Source: Paenibacillus amylolyticus
GTDB taxonomy: Bacteria > Bacillota > Bacilli > Paenibacillales > Paenibacillaceae
DNA length: 64,000 nt
Assembly: GCF_001570725.1 (NCBI RefSeq)
Contig: NZ_BCNV01000001.1
Coordinates: 2,294,001-2,358,000, forward strand
Direction: 5' to 3'
Part shown: positions 1 through 8,929 of the stretch, piece after piece
Layout of the letters: every line of letters starts with the position of its first letter
Position numbering within the stretch: position 1 is the first letter of the stretch
Made by a program: the position numbers and the translations under genes
Notes under the pieces: model-generated
Database searches by the model: none
What the model was told of the DNA's origin: nothing
The model's input: only the letters and a program-made list of their open reading frames with translations

Positions 1-978
1 GTAAGCTATGAGCACAAGACTGAGACAGCGTTTAATGGTACAGGGGTGTACGGTGTGTGGCACGGCATTAGTTTGGGCGAACAACGGACAGACAGGGATG
101 CAGTGACCCATGAAATCGAAGGCGCTCGAATCAGTGACGGAAACTCACCTACAGCTATTCAGGAGTTGGAGGATGCTTGGCAGAGCGATGTTGCGAAGGA
201 GACTGTTCTTTACGAAGAACACACAGCAATGTTTACGGACAAAGGGTATGAAGCAGTGGAGTCCAAGCTAGAAGGGGCTACCAACGGCAAGTCTAATGAC
301 GCATTTGTGGTGGGTTTAGAAGGAGCAACTTCCTTTATATCCGAAGAAGCTGTCGTTCATCAAGGAGAATCAGCCCAATACCATGACGGCTCGACAATGG
401 GCGTTATTCATGAGGGTGAATCGGCTAATATTGATAATAGCAGTAAAGTTGGAACTATCTCGGAAATGGGGATGGCAACAACGACAACCAATGCTGAAGC
501 AGTCACCCATGAGTTGGAGGGAGCGGTAAGCGGTAAGGATACGGGTGCCTTTATTCAGGCAGGAGAACTCGCTGAGCACATCTCACATCAAGACCTTGCA
601 GTCATTGAGGATTTGGAGTCAGGGGTACGGAAGAGGTTGCAACTTGAGACTGATATCCAAGACGACTCCAAAGTAACAAATCACCGTGAGCCTATCGAGA
701 CGCATATCAGCGAACCGGAAGAAGCCGCTAGACCTACTAAGGCCATTGAGGTGGGAATTGAAAAACCGGAGAAAGTCGACAGACCTAAGCTTGTTCTTGA
801 GGTCGATATCGAGCAATCAGAAGGTGCAGAACGACCTAAACGTGTAATCGAGACGACAATTGAGAAATCTGAGGGCGGTATTCTCAAGACACCTGAAGAA
901 CCGAAGAAACCTCGCATCTGGCTCATTATCGGTAAGATAGCTTCTTGGAGCATCTGGAACTGGAAGAAAACAAGGTAG
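1..978 (+). CDS. Phage structural protein of short tandem repeats (5' end outside window)
   Basis: The frame is open from base 1, so the gene starts upstream; a GTG at 46 is only an internal candidate. The visible 325 residues are almost wholly tandem units of 16-17 residues with a hydrophobic start and a central acidic E-G-A or E-x-A core; three consecutive units of exactly 16 are AVESKLEGATNGKSND, AFVVGLEGATSFISEE and AVVHQGESAQYHDGST. Units near the C-terminus become Pro/Lys/Glu rich (IEKPEKVDRPK and similar), followed by a short Trp-rich tail (WLIIGKIASWSIWNW) and basic end. No enzyme motif is visible. The next gene starts 10 bases downstream, so it belongs to the phage structural operon. 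A fibre or decoration protein is inferred from the repeats and context; I do not recognise the family. Confidence 0.75.
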   Translation, partial: VSYEHKTETAFNGTGVYGVWHGISLGEQRTDRDAVTHEIEGARISDGNSPTAIQELEDAWQSDVAKETVLYEEHTAMFTDKGYEAVESKLEGATNGKSNDAFVVGLEGATSFISEEAVVHQGESAQYHDGSTMGVIHEGESANIDNSSKVGTISEMGMATTTTNAEAVTHELEGAVSGKDTGAFIQAGELAEHISHQDLAVIEDLESGVRKRLQLETDIQDDSKVTNHREPIETHISEPEEAARPTKAIEVGIEKPEKVDRPKLVLEVDIEQSEGAERPKRVIETTIEKSEGGILKTPEEPKKPRIWLIIGKIASWSIWNWKKTR

Positions 979-988
979 GTGATAATAA

Positions 989-2071
989 TTGGGAATCTAT
1001 AAGAAGTCGAGTGGCTTAATCTTCGATGACAGGTTCGATAGCGGGAGTATTCATTCCCGCTATACCCTTTCACCTAGTGATGCTGTTTCAATCGACAATG
1101 CTTTAGGTCAGGTCATCATGCCGCACACTGAAAGCGACACTTCTATTATGTTCGATGTTCCTGAAGAGCAGACCGTTTTAATGGAAGTGACCGCTGACTA
1201 CGTGCCGACAGAACTGTTAGATGAAGGCGGTATTATCATCTGGCAGGACGGATACCATCGATTGGAGTTTCTTGAGAGTAAAGACACAACCATTAGGGAG
1301 TATAGCCGTTGGCGGGCACTAAAGAAAGCAAATAAGTGGACGTTCTATGCTCATCGCGGTAGTGGGTGGGAGATATTCGATACTGCTCCTATGGTCGCTG
1401 AGAAGATGGGTGTCATCCTAAAGAATAGGGAACAAACTAACTTCGACACTCTGAACCTCGATAGGATGGTTGTCTGCAAGAGCGACAAAATTACGATAGG
1501 CAACTTACCTACGGGGTACTCAGTTTACCTCTGTGACCCTGACGGCAATTCAGTGGCTTCAGCGGTGGTTGAGCCTAACTGGACAGGCTGTGAGATTGAA
1601 CTGCCCTTGATGCCCTATAACGGGATTATCAGGGTTTATGATACGCAAGGTACGCTTCTATCAAGTCTCGGCGCATTCGATATCTACGGTGGCGACATTT
1701 ACCTGTTTGGCACTGAACTAAAGGTTATCTGGAATGGTAAGGAACTTAACAAGGAGACCGACACGTATCTTGGCACGATGTATGAAAATCATATTCTCGT
1801 TCAGATGTTACTACAGAACCCTTCCAAGGAGAAACCTGCAAACACCATATCGCTTGGCATTCTAAAGTATATGGAGACGTTCGGGTACGAGTGGGCAGAC
1901 ATTTGCCATGATGACGGGGCAGACACGCCGACAGAGGAGTTCTCGAAGCTTCTAGATATGGGCAGTTTACCACCTCTTGGAGAACGAAAGTTCTGGATGA
2001 AAGTTGAGAGGATGGAAGACCGTTTCCAGATTAAACCCCTGCACTTTATTCTGGACATAAACCATACGTAA
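989..2071 (+). CDS. Phage structural protein, probable tail/baseplate component
   Basis: A 360-residue protein starting at TTG 989, with AGGTAGGTGAT just upstream overlapping the end of the previous gene. Residues 1-155 look like a concanavalin A/laminin-G-type beta sandwich (DDRFDSG, SIMFDVPEE, GGIIIWQDGYHRLEF, WTFYAHRGSGWEIFD). A second beta domain follows around 165-230 (ITIGNLPTGYSVYLCDPDG ... GIIRVYDTQGTLL), and the C-terminal ~110 residues (SLGILKYMETFGYEWADI) are unassigned. There is no signal peptide or membrane segment. Position between other structural genes indicates a virion protein; carbohydrate binding by the sandwich domain is an inference from fold-like patterns only. Confidence 0.7.
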   Translation: MGIYKKSSGLIFDDRFDSGSIHSRYTLSPSDAVSIDNALGQVIMPHTESDTSIMFDVPEEQTVLMEVTADYVPTELLDEGGIIIWQDGYHRLEFLESKDTTIREYSRWRALKKANKWTFYAHRGSGWEIFDTAPMVAEKMGVILKNREQTNFDTLNLDRMVVCKSDKITIGNLPTGYSVYLCDPDGNSVASAVVEPNWTGCEIELPLMPYNGIIRVYDTQGTLLSSLGAFDIYGGDIYLFGTELKVIWNGKELNKETDTYLGTMYENHILVQMLLQNPSKEKPANTISLGILKYMETFGYEWADICHDDGADTPTEEFSKLLDMGSLPPLGERKFWMKVERMEDRFQIKPLHFILDINHT

Positions 2072-2085
2072 GGAGGTGAGCGTAA

Positions 2086-2925
2086 ATGGCAGGAACGAAG
2101 ATGACCCTTCGCCGCTACGGGGGCGGTGAGTTTCAGTATTGGGATGAACAGGAAGTCATCGTAGACGAACAGTACCTTGCGTTAGAGCGTGGGTTGTTCA
2201 TCTACCTTGACCACGAATACCGGATGGGCACGAAGCAGTTAGACGTGTACTTTAACGGAGCACACTTGCTGGAAAGCGGCGGCTACGAAGAGATTGACCC
2301 GACAACTATCCGGTTGGACTTAGGGACGTATGAAGGAGACACACCCTTTGCTGGACTTCCTGTACAACTTCAAGTGGGCGATGAAATCCTTATTCGTACA
2401 TGGAAGCCTGAATACCGTCAGGGCAACGGGAACATTGATGAACTCAGGTTCTTGACTCTGGAAGAAGAGATACAAAAAGCAAGGCAATACAAGGACGCTG
2501 ACGCACCTCATTCCAGCCTTGATGATCGTCTCGATTTTATTGAGCGACGGGCAGAAACTAAGACAATGGTATTTGTCCTGAGTCGTGTGTTTGATGGGTT
2601 AGCAAAGCTGGTTATGCGTTTCCCTTATGAGGGAGATATCACTGAGGTTTACGCTTCCACGTCACGTGAAGGGGATGCTGACACTGCCTTCCAGATTGAG
2701 AAATGTTCTCAGGAGAGTTATGACAGCGCAATCCCTGTATGGGAGACAATCTTCCATAGCAATCTTGTGGTGGATGGGAACGAGCGTTCTAGCAGAACGT
2801 CCAATAGACCCTACGCTGTATCCATGCCTCGAATCAACAAGGATGACCATTTCCGCATTAATGTCGTCGAACGGGGCGAAGGTATCGAAGGCGTGACTAT
2901 AGAACTGCTGGTTCGGCTGAGGTAG
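2086..2925 (+). CDS. Phage structural protein, probable tail component
   Basis: 279 residues; ATG 2086 sits 7-8 bases after a strong TAAGGAGGTGA ribosome binding site that overlaps the preceding stop region. The N-terminal half contains the pattern LDVYFNGAHLLESGGYEEI followed by a GD-containing strand (VQLQVGDEILIRTWK), a layout often seen in phage fibre and tail modules. Around 130-160 there is a charged helical linker (EEEIQKARQYKDAD ... RLDFIERRAETK), then a beta-rich C-terminal domain ending FRINVVERGEGIEGVTIELLVRLR. No catalytic motif is seen. It is the last gene before a 97-base gap, so it may end one transcription unit. Function inferred from context. Confidence 0.7.
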   Translation: MAGTKMTLRRYGGGEFQYWDEQEVIVDEQYLALERGLFIYLDHEYRMGTKQLDVYFNGAHLLESGGYEEIDPTTIRLDLGTYEGDTPFAGLPVQLQVGDEILIRTWKPEYRQGNGNIDELRFLTLEEEIQKARQYKDADAPHSSLDDRLDFIERRAETKTMVFVLSRVFDGLAKLVMRFPYEGDITEVYASTSREGDADTAFQIEKCSQESYDSAIPVWETIFHSNLVVDGNERSSRTSNRPYAVSMPRINKDDHFRINVVERGEGIEGVTIELLVRLR

Positions 2926-2966
2926 TTCCTCAATCTACCAACCTACAGTAAAATATTGGACTACTT

Positions 2967-2978
2967 GCTTATAATGTA
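2967..2978 (+). promoter_or_regulatory. Putative phage -10-like motif
   Basis: GCTTATAATGTA in the 97-base gap ahead of the gene at 3023. It contains a perfect TATAAT but no good -35 at 16-18 bases. Similar 12-mers recur at 4362, 10514 and 19154, all in phage gaps. The rest of the gap holds only the AAGAGGTGA ribosome binding site. Confidence 0.35.
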
Positions 2979-3022
2979 CGTGTGGCAAATGATACTAGAT
3001 TATGAAGAAGAGGTGAAGAACT

Positions 3023-4252
3023 ATGGCAGGAACTAGGGGTATTGCTAGATTTCGTGGTGAGCAGTTGAACAACAAGTTGATGCGAAATAACCACTTTGAC
3101 GTTAACAACAAAATTAACGAACAATACTTGGACATTGACTACAACGCACATCGCGAGATTCTGGAAGACACTAAGATTGACGTATTCGTTCAGAAGAACG
3201 CTGTGGCTGTCGGTGCGGGCGTAAGTTTCGTCGATATCACTGCTGACATTTTGAATACAGTTGTGGCAGTTGATCCAATCACCGAAGGTACTGTGGTTGG
3301 CGTGGCAATCGAACTGCGTAAGAATGGAACGCAGGACTTCCCATTCATTGATTCAGACGGAGATAGAGTTTACGGTAAGGTGCGTGAGGATGGAGGGCAG
3401 TTCTTCTTGGACTTCTTCAGTGAAGTTTCAGGAGCAGAAGCCGCTTATATCTTCACAGAAGCAGTGATGATTGACTATAAGTACATCACACGAACTAACC
3501 TGTCTGTAATCCCTGTTGACGCTATCGTTAGCGGTGGGGCAGGTCTCGTAGCAGATGCAGTCGATGCTGAAGCCTACATGAACCTTCGCCAGTTGATGAA
3601 AGACTTGTATGGAGGTGCTGGCACTCTGGACAACGATGGTAACGCCAACCTTGGCACGGCTATCGTAACCCAAATTGCCAACGAAGTACAGGCTCGGACG
3701 GACGCTGACACACTTATTCGCAATGACCTAGCTTCTACAGCGGCGGCTAAAGGCGCAAACCTCATCGGTGTCGTAACGGATACTAACTATACTGGCGTAA
3801 CAGTGCAAACTGTTCTGTCCAATCTGGCTTCCCGACTGAAAGCTACAGAGAACTTAACGGTGGGTATCTCAGACCGTGAAGCTGACTCGGATAACGGTTA
3901 CTTCCAAGCAGGAGACTTCGACACGGCTGAAGGTCGTATTGTTGACCTTGAAACTGTAGCTGACGCAGAGTTTAAGGCTCAGGCTGACCGCTTGGATAAA
4001 CTGGAAGGTGAGGATGAAGAAGAAGTTTACGAAGCTGTGAGCGGGGAAACTGAGTACCTTTTTCTGAACGGTCAGGCTAAACCGAAGACTGTACTTCTGT
4101 TCATCAACGGTCAAGTTCAAACTCCAAGTATCAACTTCGAGTACCTGACTGAAGCCAACGGTGATATCAAGGGTGTTAACTTTGCCCCTGAGACACTGAA
4201 GGTCACTGACGGAATCCCTGACGTTCTGTACATCAAGTACAAACGCCTGTAA
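3023..4252 (+). CDS. Phage structural protein, probable tail fibre component
   Basis: 409 residues; ATG 3023 follows AAGAGGTGA by 8 bases. Residues ~35-190 look like a beta-rich virion domain with alternating hydrophobic strands; ~190-330 are mainly helical with coiled-coil character (TQIANEVQARTDADTLIRND, TVADAEFKAQADRLDKLEGE), as in trimeric fibre shafts. The C-terminal ~75 residues form a beta module with VLLFINGQVQTPSINFEYL and a closing YIKYKRL, resembling the FNG-containing module of the gene at 2086. There is no enzyme signature. It is followed at once by a perfect hairpin terminator and preceded by a promoter-like motif, so it may be expressed as a single-gene unit at high level. Fibre role is inferred. 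Confidence 0.7.
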   Translation: MAGTRGIARFRGEQLNNKLMRNNHFDVNNKINEQYLDIDYNAHREILEDTKIDVFVQKNAVAVGAGVSFVDITADILNTVVAVDPITEGTVVGVAIELRKNGTQDFPFIDSDGDRVYGKVREDGGQFFLDFFSEVSGAEAAYIFTEAVMIDYKYITRTNLSVIPVDAIVSGGAGLVADAVDAEAYMNLRQLMKDLYGGAGTLDNDGNANLGTAIVTQIANEVQARTDADTLIRNDLASTAAAKGANLIGVVTDTNYTGVTVQTVLSNLASRLKATENLTVGISDREADSDNGYFQAGDFDTAEGRIVDLETVADAEFKAQADRLDKLEGEDEEEVYEAVSGETEYLFLNGQAKPKTVLLFINGQVQTPSINFEYLTEANGDIKGVNFAPETLKVTDGIPDVLYIKYKRL

Positions 4253-4284
4253 TAACTAGACCCCAATCAGGGGTCTAGTTATTT
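4253..4284 (+). terminator. Intrinsic terminator
   Basis: Perfect 12-bp stem TAACTAGACCCC / GGGGTCTAGTTA with a 5-base loop, starting immediately after the stop at 4252. The T-run is short. It ends the transcript of the gene at 3023. Confidence 0.85.
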
Positions 4285-4361
4285 GCATCTTAATAGATTA
4301 ATGAAGCGACCACTACATTAGAGATACTTTACACAGAAGTTGTTAAGGTTTCACCTGCCCA

Positions 4362-4373
4362 ACCTATATTGTC
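4362..4373 (+). promoter_or_regulatory. Putative phage -10-like motif
   Basis: ACCTATATTGTC, matching the motif at 2967, 10514 and 19154. A possible -35 TTGTTA lies at 4340-4345 with a long 19-base spacer. It lies downstream of a strong terminator and upstream of the gene at 4428, where a promoter is needed. Confidence 0.4.
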
Positions 4374-4427
4374 TATAGCTTGACAGGAACGAGTCAAGAA
4401 CTAAAGCAGTATAAGGGAGGAAATACA

Positions 4428-4895
4428 ATGCCAGCACCAATTGTATCTTGGTACTCTGAAGATAACACGTCCCAAGTAACACAGTGGGACATCGGAACGG
4501 TTGACGCAGGTTCTACTTCGCCATCAAAGACTGTACTTATTTGGAATAACCGTGGACAAGCCACTCCGGTTTCGGACATGACGGCTTGCACAATCACTAC
4601 TAAGGATAGCGCAGGTGGCAACACAGGCGAGTTGGTAACGAACACTTGGATTCAAGTTCGTGTCGATTCTCTTGCTGAGTCCTCATTCACATCCATCGGT
4701 GGTACTGTAACGAAAGATATTCGGGCTACTGACCCAACTGTAGGGGCGGGCGTAATCTCGGGTTCAGTTAATGGCGGCGACCATAACACGGATACGAAGA
4801 ACTTCTCTCAAGTGACACTTCGTGCATATGTACCACCAACGGCCACAGCAGGTCTCGTCAACTTCCTTACACGTGTATCTTACCAGTACGTGTAA
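4428..4895 (+). CDS. Small phage structural protein, stand-alone capping-type beta domain
   Basis: 155 residues from ATG 4428, chosen because GGGAGG lies 7 bases upstream; an in-frame ATG-like extension to 4380 lacks a ribosome binding site. The whole protein is one beta domain beginning PAPIVSWYS, with WDIGTVDAGSTSPSKTVLIW and ending in the strand VNFLTRVSYQYV. The same pattern (G-x-V-x-A-G-x-T-S, a V-x-L-x-N strand, a final strand) forms the C-terminal ~110 residues of the two large proteins at 5587 and 8930. This gene therefore looks like a free copy of that domain. It begins a new transcription unit after a terminator. A decoration or tail-surface role is inferred; no named family is recognised. 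Confidence 0.7.
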   Translation: MPAPIVSWYSEDNTSQVTQWDIGTVDAGSTSPSKTVLIWNNRGQATPVSDMTACTITTKDSAGGNTGELVTNTWIQVRVDSLAESSFTSIGGTVTKDIRATDPTVGAGVISGSVNGGDHNTDTKNFSQVTLRAYVPPTATAGLVNFLTRVSYQYV

Positions 4896-4931
4896 GATTT
4901 TATTCTCAATGCAATGAGGGGGGAAACGGAA

Positions 4932-5537
4932 ATGTCATTTCAACAATACCACCGCTCCCCTGTAGGTCAAGACTTTATTTGGATGGGCGAGTACATAGAC
5001 GGTACTCACCTTTCGGAATTTAGCTTCGACACGCAGGTCGAGAATAGCTTCTACGATTTGAACAGAGACCGAATTTCAAGGTTCGGGTTGGTCGGTCATG
5101 GTATGAAGCTGTTCTTCGAGAAGGACGGTATATTTAATTTGAACGGCACACCTGTAGAAGTCATCTATCGGGTGGGCGACAAAGACTATCCACTCACTGG
5201 TCGATTAGGTCAGTACAAGGATGTAATCACCTATAAGGATGCAGAAGCTACCCTTGTGCTAGGTGGTAATGGAGTACACGGCGGGGCACTGAACCCGACA
5301 GTCCAGCAATACAACTTCGGATACAAGTCCACGCTTGAAGCAGACGGAATCACCTTTAACTTCAAGGCAATCTGCTCCGTACCTTACGGAAAACAGATGT
5401 TCATGAACTTCCGGTTGGTGGCTGACAAGCAATCGGACGGACAGTTTGTCATTATGCGTAATGGTCATACCGAAGTCAAATTAGAAGCACCTCTTAAAAA
5501 GGGCGTAGGTGGAGAAGTCAACTGGATTGTAGGTTAA
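4932..5537 (+). CDS. Phage structural protein of unknown function
   Basis: 201 residues from ATG 4932. GAGGGGGG at 4916-4923 provides the ribosome binding site; the ATG at 4914 would place that site inside the coding region and is rejected. Sequence is beta-rich and globular (QDFIWMGEYIDGTHL, VEVIYRVGDKDYPLTGRLGQY, GKQMFMNFRLVADKQSDGQ, ending GGEVNWIVG), without membrane segment, signal peptide or catalytic motif. It is co-oriented with its neighbours, lies 36 bases after the previous stop, and is followed by a small terminator. A tail or baseplate role is a contextual inference; I do not recognise a family. Confidence 0.65.
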   Translation: MSFQQYHRSPVGQDFIWMGEYIDGTHLSEFSFDTQVENSFYDLNRDRISRFGLVGHGMKLFFEKDGIFNLNGTPVEVIYRVGDKDYPLTGRLGQYKDVITYKDAEATLVLGGNGVHGGALNPTVQQYNFGYKSTLEADGITFNFKAICSVPYGKQMFMNFRLVADKQSDGQFVIMRNGHTEVKLEAPLKKGVGGEVNWIVG

Positions 5538-5544
5538 TCAGGTG

Positions 5545-5568
5545 GCGGCTAACACCCGCCCTTTTTAT
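5545..5568 (+). terminator. Weak intrinsic terminator
   Basis: GGCGG / CCGCC stem of 5 bp with a 7-base loop, then CTTTTTATT. It is short, so partial read-through into the gene at 5587 is likely. Confidence 0.5.
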
Positions 5569-5586
5569 TATAAATGAGGTGAGATC

Positions 5587-8500
5587 ATGGGTTTGAGAAT
5601 CGGATACATTGAATTAGTTTCACCCAAGGCAACAGATGTGACAATCAACATACCAGCGGGAACGCAGGGCGTGTATGCAACCGATGTTCTTGTAGGGATT
5701 GACCACGTGTACGTCCTTGCAGGTAACATGAACACAGTGGCGCAGTTTAATAAGAACGCTGACGGTTCAATTGGTACTTATATCAGGACGGTAAACTGGT
5801 ACACGATGGACACTACCATCGCACAGATTTGTGCTAATACGTCCTCTGTTCCTTACGCCTATGCCTTATACATAGAGGGCGGAGTTGAGTATCTAGTTGG
5901 GTGGGGAACAGCAAACGCAATCTATAAGTGGGTCATTAACCCCTCTACGGCGGCAATATCGGGTAGAGTGTCTTACAATACTACTCTTGCAATGACTTCT
6001 TACGGTCGTGCAGGTTGGGACGGTGGAGAGTTCATCTACTTCGCTCGTATGCCCCGTAACACTTCGCCTAGAACGGCAGACATTTATCGCTGGAATGTAA
6101 AGACCCCTGCTGTAGCACCTGTTAAGTTGGTTACCATACCTAACACATATAGCATGGATTCCAGCTACACAGGTAGTGGTTTGCTAGTGAAGGCGAACGT
6201 AGTCTATTGGGGTTCGGGGGCGAATCAGTCCAATGGGTTTTTGGTAGGTTTCGACCTGACCACAGGACTTCCGGTAACCCCTTCAGGCACGTCCAATCCG
6301 ATAATAGCCGCTAACTTACAGTCTATCGGGGTTACTCCGATAGCTACTGAACGGGGAAATATCTCCCTAAGTGCCTTGCATCCAAGCACTGCCTACTACT
6401 TCACAACTGCGGTGGCGACTATCAAACATATTGCAGTATCTTCTGAAATGCGTTTTAGGGATAAGGTAGCACCTATAGATACGATTTCAAAACGAGATGT
6501 GTCTTTCGGTGGGGTGATTGAGCATGAGACAGGAAGCCAAGTCAGCTATAGAGTTAGGTTAGGCGCTACCGTCCTTAAGGATTGGTCAGGGCTAACGGAT
6601 ACCTTTGTATATATTAGTGAGGTGTTCCCTAACGATATTTTCCCTATCGGTACAAGTAACTTAGTAGTTGAAGCCGTTGACTCGCAAGGGAATACATTCT
6701 CGGAATACTCTCTAATCACCAAGACGAACGTAGCCCCTAAGATAACAAATAACTCCACCCTTCGTATTCATAGGGACGACTTCATTCTGAAGGCTTCTCT
6801 GACAGACACGGACATGGGGATGATATCCTATAGAGTGCTTGTCGGCGGGGTACAGAGATACCCTGAGACGGGTGATTGGACTGAATATGCTCAAGCACCT
6901 TTTGACATAGAAGTACCTATTCCTAATGACCTTTTTGTTGTGGGTAACACCACGGTCAGGTTGGAGATTAAGGATGACTGGTTTACCCCTTCCTCTATAG
7001 GGTTGAACATGACAGTAACCAAAGCATCTTATACACCATCACTAGCGGCTTACTCTTTCGACAGGACTACCTTGCATAAAGAGGACTTAACATATACTGC
7101 CACATTGGGAGACCAAGACACTGATGACAAGATAGCGTACCGGATACTTATTAACAGCATAGTAGTTATTCCTTGGTCGGTTTACCAATCTGCACCAGTG
7201 TACTTGTCGCACACGTTCAAACACTCGGCTTTCAGGATTGGTTCGAACACTTTTACTATTGAGTTCAAAGATGACTTCCACACACCTGCGGTGAATAGCG
7301 CAACGGCGACAATAACTAAGACGAACTCAAGCGCAAGTATCGTACTACCTGCGGTGGTTACTCTCCACGGAGAGGACTTGACGTTCAGGTCAACTATTAA
7401 CGATGCACAAGGCGACCCTGTTCAGTATCGTCTGTATTTGAACAACGTGCAGGTTTACCCTGACAGCGGAGACTGGTCAGAGTTCTTCAAGCCACCTATC
7501 GCAGTAGCTAGGATGTTTAGGAACAGTGAGTTAAACATCGGCGCTAACCTTATTAAGATTGAAGCAAGAGATGATTTACAGACCTCCCCATCTTCTTCGA
7601 CCTATACAGCAACTAAGAATAGTATAGCCCCTGCGGTTACTGTTCCAGATATTAAAGGTTGGGTGGTAAGGGCTACGGTCAGTGATGGAAATGGAGATAA
7701 GGTTGGATACCGGATTTCCTACGGCGGGGAGCAACTTTATCCTGCAAGTGGGTACACTGAATTAGCCCCAACACCATTCGAGATTGAGTACGCCATCTCT
7801 GCTAACAAGGCAGTCGTTGGAGTATCTAAGGTACTGCTGATTGAGTTGATTGACGAGTACGGGGTTGTCGGCTCTCGAAGCACCTCTGTCGTATTACAGA
7901 ACGGCGGCTTGGTTCTTTCGCCAGTTCCGTGGGGTTATGTGCAATCTTCCGTCAACGGGTATCTCATTAGGTACAGCAACAATGCCCTCAACAACCTCAG
8001 CCGTACCGGAAAGATGACATTGGAGGGGTGGTTCTGTAAGACAGGGCAGGGGGCGAACAATCCACGGGCGATTCCCATATCCAAAGGGGCTACTTACATC
8101 GACATAGGGATATCAGGTTTTGTGATGCTGTCGATAGTGATAGGTGGCACACAGAGGACGTTCACCACAAATTACTCTGTCAAGATGAACGTATGGGAGC
8201 ATTACGCATTCACCTATGACGGTAATGAGATTAGATTCTACGCTAACGGTGAGCACATCCCGCAGACGTGGACTATGTATTATGGGGCACTTACTAACAC
8301 TTCCGGTATCGACATTGGAAGGTTCTACAGTGGTGGTTACAACTTCGTGGGCGGCATCACAGAAGTTAGGATGTGGGACGTAGCAAGGACGGAAGAGCAG
8401 ATTAAGGGAAGCCTGTACGACACCTTGTCGGGCACAGAGGAAGGGTTAGTTTTCTACCCTGACCTTGGGACTCCCAATCGTCCGACAGCCACTACGGTAG

Positions 8501-8913
8501 CAGACCGGACAGGACAAGCCGCAGGAACAATATCAGGTTCTATGCCCTACAGCGATGCCCTGACTCCTACATTCACGGCAGGAGACGGGGGAGTGGTCTC
8601 TAACGTGGACTTGGGCAGGGTGGTGGCTACTCAGTCAAGTGAACCTGTTAGAGTTTGCCTGAAAAACTTTAGCGGCTACTGTATCGAGAACATCCGTGTC
8701 ACTCCTGAGCAGTGGCAGTTAGACCCCGTAAGTGAGGTTGTACAGCTCAGCTACAGCAATGAGCCTTTTATTCCTGAGCCTGAGTTAGTTATTAGCGAGT
8801 ACGTTGACCACTTACAGTACGCTAAGTTTTGGGTCAGGGTTAACGCAGGGGCAGATGCACTCGGCGGCGGGCTGTGTAAGCTTCACGTGAAAGCAGACAT
8901 TACGTTTACTTAA
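5587..8913 (+). CDS. Large phage tail/adhesion protein: propeller-like N-terminus, five repeat modules, LamG-like domain
   Basis: 1,108 residues; ATG 5587 follows ATGAGGTGAGATC. Residues 1-285 contain alternating short strands and loops (GVYATDVLVGIDHVYVLAG, KWVINPSTAA, GWDGGEFIYFAR) that suggest a propeller-like fold. About 290-780 hold five tandem modules of 90-100 residues with the pattern Y-R-x-L-x-N-x-V-Q-x-Y-P, G-x-N-x-x-x-I-E-x-K-D-D and a closing T-x-T-K-x-N. Around 800-960 is a laminin-G/concanavalin A-like domain (LEGWFCKTGQ, WEHYAFTYDG, EVRMWDVARTEEQIKG). The last ~110 residues form the domain also found alone at 4428 and at the end of the protein at 8930. Such assemblies suit receptor-binding tail proteins; glycan binding by the LamG-like domain is inferred. 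Confidence 0.8.
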   Translation: MGLRIGYIELVSPKATDVTINIPAGTQGVYATDVLVGIDHVYVLAGNMNTVAQFNKNADGSIGTYIRTVNWYTMDTTIAQICANTSSVPYAYALYIEGGVEYLVGWGTANAIYKWVINPSTAAISGRVSYNTTLAMTSYGRAGWDGGEFIYFARMPRNTSPRTADIYRWNVKTPAVAPVKLVTIPNTYSMDSSYTGSGLLVKANVVYWGSGANQSNGFLVGFDLTTGLPVTPSGTSNPIIAANLQSIGVTPIATERGNISLSALHPSTAYYFTTAVATIKHIAVSSEMRFRDKVAPIDTISKRDVSFGGVIEHETGSQVSYRVRLGATVLKDWSGLTDTFVYISEVFPNDIFPIGTSNLVVEAVDSQGNTFSEYSLITKTNVAPKITNNSTLRIHRDDFILKASLTDTDMGMISYRVLVGGVQRYPETGDWTEYAQAPFDIEVPIPNDLFVVGNTTVRLEIKDDWFTPSSIGLNMTVTKASYTPSLAAYSFDRTTLHKEDLTYTATLGDQDTDDKIAYRILINSIVVIPWSVYQSAPVYLSHTFKHSAFRIGSNTFTIEFKDDFHTPAVNSATATITKTNSSASIVLPAVVTLHGEDLTFRSTINDAQGDPVQYRLYLNNVQVYPDSGDWSEFFKPPIAVARMFRNSELNIGANLIKIEARDDLQTSPSSSTYTATKNSIAPAVTVPDIKGWVVRATVSDGNGDKVGYRISYGGEQLYPASGYTELAPTPFEIEYAISANKAVVGVSKVLLIELIDEYGVVGSRSTSVVLQNGGLVLSPVPWGYVQSSVNGYLIRYSNNALNNLSRTGKMTLEGWFCKTGQGANNPRAIPISKGATYIDIGISGFVMLSIVIGGTQRTFTTNYSVKMNVWEHYAFTYDGNEIRFYANGEHIPQTWTMYYGALTNTSGIDIGRFYSGGYNFVGGITEVRMWDVARTEEQIKGSLYDTLSGTEEGLVFYPDLGTPNRPTATTVADRTGQAAGTISGSMPYSDALTPTFTAGDGGVVSNVDLGRVVATQSSEPVRVCLKNFSGYCIENIRVTPEQWQLDPVSEVVQLSYSNEPFIPEPELVISEYVDHLQYAKFWVRVNAGADALGGGLCKLHVKADITFT

Positions 8914-8929
8914 GAAGGAGGTGAGATGA

